The notes beneath the pieces are model-generated. The model was not told where the DNA came from. It saw only the letters and a list, made by a program, of their open reading frames with translations, and searched no databases. Of a stretch of 64,000 nt of DNA, positions 7,232 through 16,595 are shown piece after piece. A program made the translations under genes and the position numbers. The first letter of the stretch is position 1. Each line of letters opens with the position of its first letter. Source of the DNA: Pseudothermotoga sp. (GTDB lineage Bacteria > Thermotogota > Thermotogae > Thermotogales > DSM-5069); contig JANXCS010000001.1 in assembly GCA_025060105.1 (NCBI GenBank), positions 42,282 to 106,281 on the forward strand, given 5' to 3'.

Positions 7232-8482
7232 ATGGGTTTTTCAAGTAGATATGTTCGTATCCTTTTTTATTTGTTGATCTTCTCAACATTGTTTTTCATC
7301 GCACGTTATAACTATGTTTTCTATCATACAATCATTGAATTTTTTGCCATCTTCACAGGTTTATCAATCACGTTGATTTCAGCAGCAACTCGCGGACTCA
7401 CTCAAAACAAGATCTTCATAAAATTTGGCATTCTGTATTTTTTTGTAGCGGTGATAGACTTTTTACACACCCTCGCGTACAAAGGTATGGGTGTTTTTCG
7501 TGGTTGGACTGCGAACCATCCAACGCAGTTTTGGATCGCCGGAAGGTTGTTAGAAACGATCGGATTTTTTCTCATTTTGTTTTTTCCAAAATTAAAAGAA
7601 CGAATTATTTTCGTTTCGTGTGGTGCGTTGAGTGCTCTATTCATCTTCACTATCTGGTTTGGCTTTTTCCCAGATTGCTTCATCGAAGGTTCTGGTTTGA
7701 CTCCTTTCAAAATAACCATGGAATATGTGATGATAGGTATTTTGTTCGTTACTTTATTGAGGGTTTTTAAATGTAGCGATTCATCGATATCACCTTTCCG
7801 AAAATCTGTGATTTTGGCTATCGTCTTCACTATGTTGGGGGAGTTGTCTTTCACTCTCTACACTGATGTATATGGCTTTTTCAACTTCCTCGGACATGTG
7901 TTCAGATTCATCTCTTATCTGGTGATTTTGATTGGTGTTATAGTTGATTCTCTGAGAAAGCCTGTTAAAGCTCTGCTGATCGAGCTCGACGAAGAAAAAG
8001 AAAAACTCCAACAAATGGCTCATAAAGATCATCTCACGGGGTTGTACAGTAGAAATTTTTTCAACGAATTGATCCAGAAGCAAGTTTCGACTGCTTTGCG
8101 ACAGATAGTTCCTCTTTCATTTCTCATGATCGACGTGGATGATTTTAAGCAAACAAACGATACCTTTGGCCATTTAGTGGGCGATGAAGTGCTCAGGTTC
8201 ATAGCACGCAACATAGCCAGTTCAATCCGCGCTTCAGACATAGCCGCGCGCTACGGTGGAGATGAATTCATAGTTGCCTTCTATAACACAACTGAGCAAC
8301 AAGCGTTGCAGATCGCTGAGAGAATAAGAGAAAAAATCAGAAACTCCAAAGAACTCGGCTTTGGTGTGGATATCAGCTACGGTGTGGCACAACTCGATTC
8401 GGGCCAAGACTACATGAAAACTCTTCAAAAAGCCGATGAGGCCATGTATGCCATGAAAAAGTCCAAAAAGAAGGCTTCTTAG
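7232..8482 (+). CDS. Membrane diguanylate cyclase (MASE3-GGDEF)
   Basis: A 416-residue protein that should make cyclic di-GMP. Residues about 1-240 hold seven or eight hydrophobic helices with the MASE3-type pattern Phe-Leu-His-Thr-Leu-Ala-Tyr-Lys-Gly-Met near 78-87. A short coiled linker follows, then a GGDEF domain from about 255. The active-site loop is intact (Arg-Tyr-Gly342-Gly-Asp-Glu-Phe346), and Arg333-Ala-Ser-Asp336 five residues before it is a product-inhibition I-site (RxxD). So the enzyme is probably active and feedback-inhibited. Monocistronic, convergent with the next gene, with its own strong promoter. Confidence 0.9.
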   Translation: MGFSSRYVRILFYLLIFSTLFFIARYNYVFYHTIIEFFAIFTGLSITLISAATRGLTQNKIFIKFGILYFFVAVIDFLHTLAYKGMGVFRGWTANHPTQFWIAGRLLETIGFFLILFFPKLKERIIFVSCGALSALFIFTIWFGFFPDCFIEGSGLTPFKITMEYVMIGILFVTLLRVFKCSDSSISPFRKSVILAIVFTMLGELSFTLYTDVYGFFNFLGHVFRFISYLVILIGVIVDSLRKPVKALLIELDEEKEKLQQMAHKDHLTGLYSRNFFNELIQKQVSTALRQIVPLSFLMIDVDDFKQTNDTFGHLVGDEVLRFIARNIASSIRASDIAARYGGDEFIVAFYNTTEQQALQIAERIREKIRNSKELGFGVDISYGVAQLDSGQDYMKTLQKADEAMYAMKKSKKKAS

Positions 8483-8589
8483 CAATTTTCTTGCTCACTC
8501 TTCATCGTTGAGATTCGAGTACATTTGCTTGCGTTATATACTTCGAATGCTGGCAGAAACAAAAAATGATCTATGTTCCACGTTTAACG

Positions 8590-9552
8590 TTACACTATCT
8601 TCATTATTTGCGAAAGTTCTTGTCTGTTCCTTGCACTCTTTTCTGCTTCGAGATGCTTTTCGTTCAATTGATCAAACTTTCCCCATTTACCGATGGCTAT
8701 CAGCGTTATGACGTTACCATCTATGTCAAAAAGCTCTTTCACTTTTACAGGATCGTATCCGGCCACAGGGTGTGCAATCAGTCCCATCTGAGTTGCCTGG
8801 ATCAGTAAAAATCCCACCGCTAGGCCTGTATCGAACAGCGCGTAGTTTCTATTTTCGCTCAGCTGACAATCAAATTCGTCTTTTGTATAGACAACGACGA
8901 TTGCAGGTGCGTACTTCATCCAGTAGTTCCCCCCAGAAAGAGCTTCGTGCAGCTTTCCAAGGTATTCTCTGCTCCTCACTACAATGAACCGCCACGGTTG
9001 CTTGTTAGCACAAGAGGGAGCAAGATGAGCCGCTTCGATGAGCCTTAAAAGCTTCTCATCTTCGATCGGTTCAGATCTCAAACCACGAAAGGCTCTCCTT
9101 TGGAAGATGGAGGGATTGATCGACAAATCTTCTTCAATCGTTTTTTTGAACTCTTCAAGCACTTGTTTGGCGTGGGTTGAAGCTTTCACGTTGAACCATT
9201 CTTTTCTGATTCTACCCCATGGATCAGTAATGAAAGTTGATCTTGAAAGTCTACCATTTTTGACGATTCCTAGTTGACTTGCCAGTTCCATCTTCACGTC
9301 CGAAAGCAATTTAAATTTGAGTCTGTGTTTCGTTTTGAAAAGGGCAATAACCTCTGGTAGATCTAGTGAGATTGCCACGATGCGCTCATCGAATTCTTCG
9401 AACAGTTCGTTGAATCGTTCTGCTTGCATTGTAGATGTCGATGTGCCGATCTTTGGATAGAAATGAAGTACCCAATAGTCTCCCAATAAATTTGTCAGTG
9501 CGAAATCCCGACCATTCTCATCTTTTAAGATCGTTGTAGGAAGCTTTTTCAT
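8590..9552 (-). CDS. Peroxiredoxin-like domain fused to nitroreductase; peroxidatic Cys replaced
   Basis: A 320-residue fusion. Residues about 1-140 follow the BCP/PrxQ peroxiredoxin fold (Phe-Tyr-Pro-Lys near 31-34, Ile-Thr-Asp-Pro-Trp-Gly near 107). Residues about 148-320 are a nitroreductase domain (Arg-Arg-Ala-Phe-Arg, [10 protein letters not shown], Gly-Leu-Ile-Ala-His-Pro-Val). T. maritima has such a fusion, in which the nitroreductase is thought to supply electrons to the peroxiredoxin. Here the position of the peroxidatic cysteine is Ser40 (codon 9433-9435) and the Prx part has no cysteine at all, so thiol peroxidase activity is not expected. Its ATG overlaps the preceding gene's stop (ATGA), so it is co-transcribed with the 2-oxoacid oxidoreductase genes. 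Confidence 0.88.
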   Translation of the reverse strand: MKKLPTTILKDENGRDFALTNLLGDYWVLHFYPKIGTSTSTMQAERFNELFEEFDERIVAISLDLPEVIALFKTKHRLKFKLLSDVKMELASQLGIVKNGRLSRSTFITDPWGRIRKEWFNVKASTHAKQVLEEFKKTIEEDLSINPSIFQRRAFRGLRSEPIEDEKLLRLIEAAHLAPSCANKQPWRFIVVRSREYLGKLHEALSGGNYWMKYAPAIVVVYTKDEFDCQLSENRNYALFDTGLAVGFLLIQATQMGLIAHPVAGYDPVKVKELFDIDGNVITLIAIGKWGKFDQLNEKHLEAEKSARNRQELSQIMKIV

Positions 9553-10379
9553 GCGATCAACCCCCTATAAGCGATGGGAGTTTTATTGGTTTTGTACGCG
9601 ATCAACTGTTCTTCAAAAACTGGTTTGCTTGGATTTTTGTATATCACACCCAGTGCGAATTTTTTCGTCTCTGTCGCGATTCTGAACGCTTGAACTCTAT
9701 CAGTTGGATCGTAACTGTCTGGCAGGATATAGGTGTTTTCTTTGTACCATTCGTAGGTGTTCAGCTTGTTGAACGAGACACACGGTTGAAAGACATCGAC
9801 CAAGGCATAACCTTTGTGTTGGATCGCTTGCTTGAAGATTTCCACCGTCAGATCGAGATAACCTGAGAAAGTTCGAGCCACAAAGGACGCGTCCAGAGCG
9901 ACAGCCACAGCGATGGGGTTGAACGGATCCACGTAAACGCCATCGATTTGGAGCGTGGTGATCTGACCACGCATGGTCGTCGGTGAAGCTTGCCCCTTCG
10001 TTAAACCGTATATCTGATTGTTATGAACTATGTTCGTTATGTCTGGATTCTTCCTGATCGTATGAATGAAGTGATTTCCCCCTTCTCCGTAGCTACATCC
10101 ATCTCCACTTTCAGCGATCACTACCAGTTCTGGATTGGCCATTTTTATTGCGACCGCAGCGGGTAGAGACCTTCCATGTAAACCGTTGAACATGTGTGCT
10201 TTAACGTATTGTGGCATCTTCGCAGCTTGGCCTATCCCAGAAACTATGACGACGTTCTGCGGTGATAAGTTGAGCTGTGCAAGAGCCGTTTTCAAAGCTC
10301 TCATGATACCAAAGTTACCACAGCCTGGACACCACGCGATGTCAGCGTTCGGTATATCGTAATCGTTGGGCTGAAACAT
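9549..10379 (-). CDS. 2-oxoacid:ferredoxin oxidoreductase, beta (TPP) subunit
   Basis: A 276-residue thiamine-pyrophosphate subunit. It shows Cys17-Pro-Gly-Cys20-Gly-Asn, the TPP/Mg motif [12 protein letters not shown] near 93-104, and [11 protein letters not shown] near 120. With the fused gamma-alpha subunit encoded just upstream it should oxidise a 2-oxoacid to the acyl-CoA and reduce ferredoxin. The KorB-type length and pattern point to 2-oxoglutarate or a broad 2-oxoacid substrate rather than pyruvate; the exact substrate cannot be read from sequence. It starts directly after the upstream stop codon. Confidence 0.9.
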   Translation of the reverse strand: MFQPNDYDIPNADIAWCPGCGNFGIMRALKTALAQLNLSPQNVVIVSGIGQAAKMPQYVKAHMFNGLHGRSLPAAVAIKMANPELVVIAESGDGCSYGEGGNHFIHTIRKNPDITNIVHNNQIYGLTKGQASPTTMRGQITTLQIDGVYVDPFNPIAVAVALDASFVARTFSGYLDLTVEIFKQAIQHKGYALVDVFQPCVSFNKLNTYEWYKENTYILPDSYDPTDRVQAFRIATETKKFALGVIYKNPSKPVFEEQLIAYKTNKTPIAYRGLIA

Positions 10380-12065
10380 TCATTCCACCTCCAGTTTTTC
10401 TCGAACTGCTCTCAAAACTTGCTCAACTGAGTATGGAAAACCATCGTATTTGAGTATCCTGTTCGATGTGTCCATGCAGAAAGTTTGTTTGATGAGATTG
10501 GCGAACTGCCCAGTAGCGTTCTGCTCAATGAAAATGATCTTTTTAGCTTTTTCAAAGAACCTCTTGGCTGTGGGAGGAACAGGATAAACTTGTGGAAAAT
10601 GCAAGTGAGCGATTTTATCGTTACCGAGTGATCTTAGAGCTTCTCGAACGATCAAAAAGGTTGAACCCCAGCTCACCAGGAGTAATTCGTAATTCTCTGA
10701 GCCGAAGAATCTGGGCGTCAAAGACTCTTCAACTATTCTCTTGAACTTTTTCAAACGTTTTTCCACCATCATCTTTCTCACGGAGGCACTTTCAGTGATG
10801 TGCCCGAACTCGTCGTGTTCGTCGCTGTCCACTCGTACCAGGCCATCCCCGTAACCAGGTATGCCCCTCGGTGAAATACCATCCTCGGTGATCTCGTAGC
10901 GGCGATAGTTCTGGTTCGTTTTAACGATGTGCCTCTCGATGGAAACCTCGGGTAGTTGGTCTACAAGATAGTAAGAATCCAAAAGGTACTGATCGGTCAG
11001 AATGAAAACAGGTATTTGAAACTTGTCGGCCACGTTGAACGCGCGTGCGGTGAGTTCATACGCTTCTTCTATGCTTCCTGGTGCATAAACAACGCGTGGA
11101 AATTCTCCATGACCAGCGTAGAGCACGAGGTTGAGATCTGCTTGTTCTGTTCTCGTTGGAAGTCCAGTTGCAGGACCGGGTCTCTGACCTAAGTGTACGA
11201 CGATGGGTGTTTCGATCATTCCAGCCAAGCTGATCGCTTCGCACATGAGAGCAAAACCTCCGCCGGACGTCGTCACTAAACCACGTGCTCCGGCGTACCA
11301 AGCCGCGATGACCATGTTCGCTGCGGCGATCTCGTCCTCGGCTTGCTCGACCAAGATCCCATGACTTTTCGCCATCTTCGCAAGTTCTGTGAACACGACT
11401 GTGGAAGGCGACATGGGATAAGAAGAAACGAAATTGCAACCGGCTGCGACCGCACCGAGCGCGACGGCTTTTGAACCGCTGAGCAAACGTTTATGTTTGA
11501 CCTCTTCGCACCTAGTCAATTCTAGCTTCAAGTTCAAAGATCTTCCTATCTCGTAACCTTTCAATGCTGCGGAAACGTTCGCTCCTATGATCTCTTTCGA
11601 TCTAGTTGAGAAGTGTTCTTCGATGTTCTTTTTCAGAGCCTCAACGTTGAGGTTCATGATGCCTGCGAGTACACCTGTAGCTACAGAGTTCGCGTAGATA
11701 CGGTTGCCAAAACTCTCCGCAATCTTTGAAAAATCGATGATAACGTGATTTGGTTCGTTCCTTACGAATTTTTCCTCACCAAGCACGATCGTTGAATCGT
11801 TCATTCGCCATCTGAGTCTGTCTATGGCGTTTTCGTTGAGTACAACGAGTAAATCGATCCGATCGATGTTGGCGTGAACAGGTTCGCAAGAGATCCTCAG
11901 CGTCGTAGAATTGTTTCCACCACGAATGCGAGACATGTATTCCTTCGTTGCAAAGACGTACAAGTCCGAATCTTTAATCACTCGAACCAGTATCTCTTCA
12001 ACTGTTTGAATGCCTTGCCCAGCAGCTCCACTCAATACAACGCTGATTTCTTTCTTTTTTTCCAC
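10380..12065 (-). CDS. 2-oxoacid:ferredoxin oxidoreductase, fused gamma-alpha subunit
   Basis: About 561 residues. The first ~180 residues are the gamma (CoA-handling) domain (Ser-Gly-Ala-Ala-Gly-Gln-Gly-Ile-Gln near 11-19), and the rest is the alpha pyrimidine-binding domain (Asn-Phe-Val-Ser-Ser-Tyr-Pro-Met-Ser-Pro-Ser, then Glu-Gln-Ala-Glu-Asp-Glu-Ile-Ala-Ala). This KorA architecture works with KorB as a two-subunit enzyme using external ferredoxin. The start is GTG 12063-12065 with GGAGGTG five bases upstream; the frame extends another 24 codons upstream, but without a binding site and towards the terminator of ggt. First gene of a three-gene unit ending in the Prx-nitroreductase fusion. 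Confidence 0.9.
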   Translation of the reverse strand: MEKKKEISVVLSGAAGQGIQTVEEILVRVIKDSDLYVFATKEYMSRIRGGNNSTTLRISCEPVHANIDRIDLLVVLNENAIDRLRWRMNDSTIVLGEEKFVRNEPNHVIIDFSKIAESFGNRIYANSVATGVLAGIMNLNVEALKKNIEEHFSTRSKEIIGANVSAALKGYEIGRSLNLKLELTRCEEVKHKRLLSGSKAVALGAVAAGCNFVSSYPMSPSTVVFTELAKMAKSHGILVEQAEDEIAAANMVIAAWYAGARGLVTTSGGGFALMCEAISLAGMIETPIVVHLGQRPGPATGLPTRTEQADLNLVLYAGHGEFPRVVYAPGSIEEAYELTARAFNVADKFQIPVFILTDQYLLDSYYLVDQLPEVSIERHIVKTNQNYRRYEITEDGISPRGIPGYGDGLVRVDSDEHDEFGHITESASVRKMMVEKRLKKFKRIVEESLTPRFFGSENYELLLVSWGSTFLIVREALRSLGNDKIAHLHFPQVYPVPPTAKRFFEKAKKIIFIEQNATGQFANLIKQTFCMDTSNRILKYDGFPYSVEQVLRAVREKLEVE

Positions 12066-12137
12066 GGTTGCACCTCCACAAACTTGATTCAATTTAAAGT
12101 TTATCACAAATTTAACCAAAATTGCCCTTCGAAACAA

Positions 12138-12164
12138 AAAGGCCAGCCGAACGGCTGGCCTTTC
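12138..12164 (-). terminator. Rho-independent terminator after ggt
   Basis: A perfect nine-base stem GGCCAGCCG/CGGCTGGCC with a three-base loop (12141-12160), followed on the minus strand by TTTTTG. It ends 16 bases past the ggt stop and separates ggt from the 2-oxoacid oxidoreductase operon. Confidence 0.92.
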
Positions 12165-12179
12165 AAATTCGAGTGAATC

Positions 12180-13886
12180 TCAGTAAACCATGATCACAGT
12201 ACCTTCACGCCTCGGATCTGCTCCTCCGTACACCTTTCCCGTTTCATGGTCAATGAGTATGCACTGAACACTGCCTATGATGCGGGGAGTTGGCTCCAAT
12301 TTGTGGCCTCTCAGCTCTAGTTCCCTGCGAACGTGCTCGGCTATACCTTGTTCCCAGCGAACCGTCGGATAAGATGAGCTGAAAATGCGTGGCGCGTTTA
12401 TCGCTGATTGAACATCCATGCCGTGATCGATGATGTTCATGATCACTTGCATCACGCTCGTTATGATGGTCGCACCACCTGGCGAGCCAACGGTGAACCA
12501 AGGTTTTTCGTTTTTGAAGACTATCGTTGGTGTCATGCTACTCCTTGGGCGCTTCCCTGGCTCGACTTGGTTCACTCCACCTGGTACGAAATCAAAATCC
12601 GTCATTTCGTTGTTGAGCAGAAAACCATAACCTGGTACCATAACACCGGAACCAAAGACATCCTCTATCGTCGTGGTATAAACCACGAGGTTTCCCCATT
12701 TATCACGCACGGTGAAGTGCGTCGTTTGAGAGCTTGGGTTTTCTTCACACCAGAAGGGTTTGGCGCAACAAGTTTGATCAGCAGATTCGTATTTCCAAGG
12801 ATCACCAGGTGTGACGTTCGGATTGGCTTTTTGAAAGTCTATGAGTGATCCTCTCTCTGCAATGTAGGCTGGATGTAGATAGCCCGTGTAGGGTATCTTC
12901 ACAAAATCACCGTCTGCGAGGTATTTTCCACGGTCTGCATAGGCCAAATGCATCGCTTCGATCATCAAATGGAGTGTTTGAGTTGTATTATGGCCGAGTG
13001 CTTTGATATCGTAAGCTTCCAACATTTTGAGCATCTGGAGTAAGGTCAACCCACCGGAACTTGGAGGTGGCATGGAAACGATTTTATAGCCACGGTATGT
13101 ACCAACGATCGGCTGGCGAAACTTCACATCGTAGTTTTTCAAATCTTCTAGAGTCATAGTTCCACCGCGTTCCTGCACGGCTTTAACGATCGCTTCCGCG
13201 ATTTCACCTTCATAGAACACTTCTGGTCCTTTGTCTCTTATCAAGCGGAAAGTTTTTGCAAGGTCTGGTTGAACTAATAGCGCCCCTTCGGGCAACGGTT
13301 GACCGTTCGGGGCGAAGATTTTCTTCGCTTCATCGTTGAACTTGTACATGCTGGGTTGAATGTACTCAGCCAAAACTTTGTTCACTCTCACACCCTTCTC
13401 GGCGAGTTCGATCGCAGGATCGATGAGCTCCGCGAAAGGCTTGCTACCATAAAGTTTGTGTGCCGTGATCAGGCCTTTCAGCGTGCCAGGTACACCGATG
13501 GCATGTCCAGTCTTGATCGCCTCCGTGAAAGGTAGTGGCTTTCCTTCGGCGTTCAAAAACATCGTAGGCTTGGCACCAGCCGGAGCTTGTTCTCTGCTGT
13601 CGATGATCACTACTTCATTTTTGTCGGCCAGATAGATCATCATGAAACCGCCGCCACCGATACCAGACATCATCGGTTCAACAACGTTCAAGGCGAACTG
13701 CACCGCTATGGCTGCGTCGATCGCGTTTCCACCTTGTTGGAGTATTCTTGCACCAACTAGTGAAGCGAGTGGATGCGCGGTCGAAACTACCCCTTGGAAT
13801 GGTTGATCTTGGGAAGCGAAGATCAGTTGGACAAACACTGCGAGTAACAGCAAAACCACGGTGCGTGTAACGAAGATTTTTTTCAT
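12180..13886 (-). CDS. ggt: Gamma-glutamyltranspeptidase
   Basis: About 568 residues. It hydrolyses or transfers the gamma-glutamyl group of glutathione-like peptides. An N-terminal signal peptide (residues about 1-25, Lys-Lys then a Leu/Val core ending Ala-Ser) indicates export. The precursor is expected to cut itself before Thr388 in the Thr-Thr-His-Phe-Thr-Val motif, giving large and small subunits. Gly-Gly-Asn-Ala-Ile-Asp-Ala-Ala near 52, Ser-Gly-Ile-Gly-Gly-Gly-Gly near 73, and Gly-Ser-Pro-Gly-Gly-Ala near 467 are family hallmarks. ATG 13886 is preferred over an upstream codon because GGGGGGAG lies four bases before it. A TACAAT hexamer near 13907-13912 suggests its own promoter. Confidence 0.93.
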   Translation of the reverse strand: MKKIFVTRTVVLLLLAVFVQLIFASQDQPFQGVVSTAHPLASLVGARILQQGGNAIDAAIAVQFALNVVEPMMSGIGGGGFMMIYLADKNEVVIIDSREQAPAGAKPTMFLNAEGKPLPFTEAIKTGHAIGVPGTLKGLITAHKLYGSKPFAELIDPAIELAEKGVRVNKVLAEYIQPSMYKFNDEAKKIFAPNGQPLPEGALLVQPDLAKTFRLIRDKGPEVFYEGEIAEAIVKAVQERGGTMTLEDLKNYDVKFRQPIVGTYRGYKIVSMPPPSSGGLTLLQMLKMLEAYDIKALGHNTTQTLHLMIEAMHLAYADRGKYLADGDFVKIPYTGYLHPAYIAERGSLIDFQKANPNVTPGDPWKYESADQTCCAKPFWCEENPSSQTTHFTVRDKWGNLVVYTTTIEDVFGSGVMVPGYGFLLNNEMTDFDFVPGGVNQVEPGKRPRSSMTPTIVFKNEKPWFTVGSPGGATIITSVMQVIMNIIDHGMDVQSAINAPRIFSSSYPTVRWEQGIAEHVRRELELRGHKLEPTPRIIGSVQCILIDHETGKVYGGADPRREGTVIMVY

Positions 13887-13970
13887 GGTACTCCCCCCTT
13901 TCAAAAATATTGTATCATTTGTTTGAACTGTTTTGAGGGATTGTTTGAACGAAAGTACAGAGACAACGAA

Positions 13971-15053
13971 TCATCTCAGTAACCAGACATTTTCAACGAA
14001 GACTCTTTTCAATCCGCTGGAAGTGGCTGCGTTGAAAACCTCTTGCATCTGTTTTTTGCTCGTAGTTGGAACATCGTGCATGAGATGTTGTGGTGCAAAA
14101 GCCAAGAGAATGTAAGGTATATTTTCGTCAATTTGTGCGAGAAAACGAGCGATGTTTCCGACCTCAACTTCATCGACATAGTGTGGAACTACCAGAGTGC
14201 TCACGACGAGCAAAGGCGGTTCTTTTCTGTCATCCAGAGAAGAAATGAGTTTGATGTTATTTTTCAGTCTATCCACAGCTTTTTCACCGTTCACACCACA
14301 GAGCGATTCATACACAGATGGGGTGAAAGCTTTCCAATCTATCTTGATGATGCCCCCAGATTTCAAGCTGACCAGAGCCATTTGTTTGGCTATCGTTTCG
14401 TTCATGAGCCCATTGGTCTCCCAACAAATCCTCTTGTTCATCTTTTGTGAAGCTTTCAGTGTGAAATCTGACCAAGGCAGTGGATCCCCACCGAAATAGC
14501 AAACGCAACTAACGTGCCTTTGATTGGCAAGTTTGGCAAGCTCATCGATTGAGATGAATTCACCTTCTTTCATTTCTCCATTCGACAACATGTACTTGTG
14601 ATCTATATTCTGACAGAAAAGACAATCTAGGTTGCAACCAGTGAAAAACACAGCTAAGTTGTTGAAGCCAAGGTGGTTCTTTTCAGGACAAACTGGTAAG
14701 GCAACACAGTTCGTTGGGTGAGGATCCAAGTACCAGCGAAGGTAGGCTTTGTCGAAATCTTCAGTTATTGGGATCAGTTTTCCACCGATATTCTTCATAA
14801 CTCCACAGTGACCAAAGCTGCTTGGAAAAATCTTGCATCGATTGATGCAGAGAGAACATCTTGAGCCCTCTTGAGACACTTGGGCAGGAAAGCCGATCGA
14901 GCAGCGCCATTTTTCGTGCGTTTTTCTGGAGAAAATCAAGGCTTTCTCCGGTCTTTCTCTCAAGCAGTTGACGCATACTCTTACGGATGAGCTGATCTCG
15001 ATAGATTCGAAACCGCACAGAACACATTTCTTCTTGGAAAACTCTTCAAACAT
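13971..15053 (-). CDS. Radical SAM protein related to pyruvate-formate-lyase activating enzymes
   Basis: A 360-residue radical SAM enzyme with the [4Fe-4S] ligands Cys140-Asn-Leu-Asp-Cys144-Leu-Phe-Cys147. Ahead of the core are two further cysteine groups: a zinc-ribbon-like pair of Cys-x2-Cys (residues about 10-33) and Cys-Ser-Leu-Cys-x3-Cys...Cys-Gly (about 66-85). This layout matches the AmmeMemoRadiSam-type / PflX-like family rather than a true PFL activase, and no glycyl-radical enzyme is encoded nearby. It sits three bases after anmK at the end of the cysE-cysK operon. Substrate unknown. Confidence 0.82.
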   Translation of the reverse strand: MFEEFSKKKCVLCGFESIEISSSVRVCVNCLRERPEKALIFSRKTHEKWRCSIGFPAQVSQEGSRCSLCINRCKIFPSSFGHCGVMKNIGGKLIPITEDFDKAYLRWYLDPHPTNCVALPVCPEKNHLGFNNLAVFFTGCNLDCLFCQNIDHKYMLSNGEMKEGEFISIDELAKLANQRHVSCVCYFGGDPLPWSDFTLKASQKMNKRICWETNGLMNETIAKQMALVSLKSGGIIKIDWKAFTPSVYESLCGVNGEKAVDRLKNNIKLISSLDDRKEPPLLVVSTLVVPHYVDEVEVGNIARFLAQIDENIPYILLAFAPQHLMHDVPTTSKKQMQEVFNAATSSGLKRVFVENVWLLR

Positions 15054-15056
15054 GTC

Positions 15057-16190
15057 TCACCACGGTAAAGAAAGCTTACCCATGACACAGCTTCTCTTCG
15101 CACCAGTCACGGTTTTGGCGGGAGCCAAACTCTTCACGAACATTTCACCGAGAAAAGCGATCGCTATAGCTTCACGAAAGTCTATCAACCTTTTTTCTAA
15201 AAGTTTGATCTCAAAACCAGCTTGTTCAAGATCTTCCAACAACGTTTGGTTGTAAGCTCCCCCACCTGTCACGATGAATTTTTTCACGTGTGGAAGATGA
15301 AGCGTGACGTTCTCTTTGACCATACGAGCTGTGAACATAACGATGGTTCGCAAAAGATCGGCAGGTTGTAGCGGTTTGAGCGCACCAACTTCTTCAAGGA
15401 AGGAAAGGTTATAAACTTCTCTACCTGTTGTCTTGGGCGGTTTCTTTTCGATGTACTTCCTTTCGTGCTCGATCATCTTCTGTAGCAAATCTGGATTGGC
15501 CTTTCCAGTCCTCGAAAGACTACCTCCCTCGTCGAATTCTTTTGCAAAAAAATTTCGAACTACAATGTCCATCAAGCAATTACCCGGTCCAGTATCGAAA
15601 GCGATCAGTTCGCCATTCACACCGATCGCTGTGATGTTAGCTATGCCTCCAACGTTCAAAACGGCGGTAGAAACGTCTGAACCCATCAAAAAAGCCCAGT
15701 CGAAATACGCGGTGATCGGCGCTCCTTCACCATCCAACGCAACATCTTTAGTTCTAAAACCGTGAATGACGGGCTTTTTCAGTTCAACTGCAAGCACGTC
15801 TGCTTCACCGAGTTGAAGCGTCGCTCTCTGTGTGGGTGTGTGCCAAACTGTTTGACCATGGTAAGCCACAAAATCGCACTGAAAGTCAAATTTTTTCACA
15901 ATTTCTGCATGTTTTCTTGCGATCTCGTAGTTGAGTAGTGTTACGTACTCAACGTTGGAAAAATTCTTGTCGTAAGCCTTTGTGATCTTTTCTTTGAACG
16001 AAATCTCATAACTCACTGTTACCGCATTCATCAAATCAAAATTCAGCTGTTTGTCCCAGGAGAATTTCACCTGAGCTATATCCAATCCGTCTGCGGATGT
16101 GCCGGACATCAAACCCAACACCGTGTGCTGTTTTTTCTCAAAAAGTTTGAGAAGTTCTCGCCAATCACCCAGTTGAACGAACTGATCCAA
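15057..16190 (-). CDS. anmK: 1,6-anhydro-N-acetylmuramic acid kinase
   Basis: A 377-residue sugar kinase of the ASKHA fold that phosphorylates and opens anhydro-MurNAc during peptidoglycan recycling. The family signature Gly-Leu-Met-Ser-Gly-Thr-Ser-Ala-Asp-Gly-Leu-Asp lies near residues 26-37; Tyr-His-Gly-Gln-Thr-Val-Trp-His, Asp-Thr-Gly-Pro-Gly-Asn and Val-Thr-Gly-Gly-Gly-Ala-Tyr-Asn are also visible. It starts at TTG with GGGGGGAT six bases upstream. The lytic transglycosylase at 61.1 kb could generate its substrate. Confidence 0.93.
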   Translation of the reverse strand: MDQFVQLGDWRELLKLFEKKQHTVLGLMSGTSADGLDIAQVKFSWDKQLNFDLMNAVTVSYEISFKEKITKAYDKNFSNVEYVTLLNYEIARKHAEIVKKFDFQCDFVAYHGQTVWHTPTQRATLQLGEADVLAVELKKPVIHGFRTKDVALDGEGAPITAYFDWAFLMGSDVSTAVLNVGGIANITAIGVNGELIAFDTGPGNCLMDIVVRNFFAKEFDEGGSLSRTGKANPDLLQKMIEHERKYIEKKPPKTTGREVYNLSFLEEVGALKPLQPADLLRTIVMFTARMVKENVTLHLPHVKKFIVTGGGAYNQTLLEDLEQAGFEIKLLEKRLIDFREAIAIAFLGEMFVKSLAPAKTVTGAKRSCVMGKLSLPW

Positions 16191-16205
16191 GGTTATCCCC
16201 CCAAT

Positions 16206-16595
16206 TCAGCTTTTTGTAAACTTTTCGATCAATCTCCCAAGTAATGAGCAGAATGCATTCATATCGTCTACTTTGTAAAGGTTCGTCCTCACTTTCAAAT
16301 CACTCGAGCCAAAACCTTTCGGTCCACCGAATTTTTCGGCCAACATGTTAGATACGTTTTCTTCCAGCTTCTCTTCACAAGGCAACATGATCACGCTCAG
16401 TATCTTTCCATGTTGCAGTAAATGATCAATATGCCAGTGGTTTTTCTTCCCTTTCTTTAAATGTCTACCGATTCTTTGAAGTAATCCATTCATCGCAGAA
16501 CCAACATACACATACAATCCCGCTTCAAGGACCCATCGGTTTTTAATGGTAGCTTTGTGGTCCAATTGGATGAGGAGCAGGTACGTACCTTTCAT
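16206..16595 (-). CDS. DUF123 GIY-YIG-like domain protein
   Basis: A 129-residue protein of the DUF123 family (Tyr-Leu-Leu-Leu-Ile-Gln near the start, Gly-Leu-Tyr-Val-Tyr-Val-Gly-Ser-Ala near 26-34, His-Trp-His-Ile-Asp-His-Leu-Leu near 52, Phe-Gly-Gly-Pro-Lys-Gly-Phe-Gly-Ser-Ser-Asp near 88). The fold is related to GIY-YIG nucleases and often occurs with endonuclease III in other genomes. Its role is not established. The ATG overlaps the cysK stop by four bases, so it is translationally coupled in the operon. Confidence 0.85.
   Translation of the reverse strand: MKGTYLLLIQLDHKATIKNRWVLEAGLYVYVGSAMNGLLQRIGRHLKKGKKNHWHIDHLLQHGKILSVIMLPCEEKLEENVSNMLAEKFGGPKGFGSSDLKVRTNLYKVDDMNAFCSLLGRLIEKFTKS

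Noticed and set aside
8508-8808. Plus-strand frames after the diguanylate cyclase
   Set aside because: They run antisense into the nitroreductase domain, have no binding site, and have shadow-like composition.
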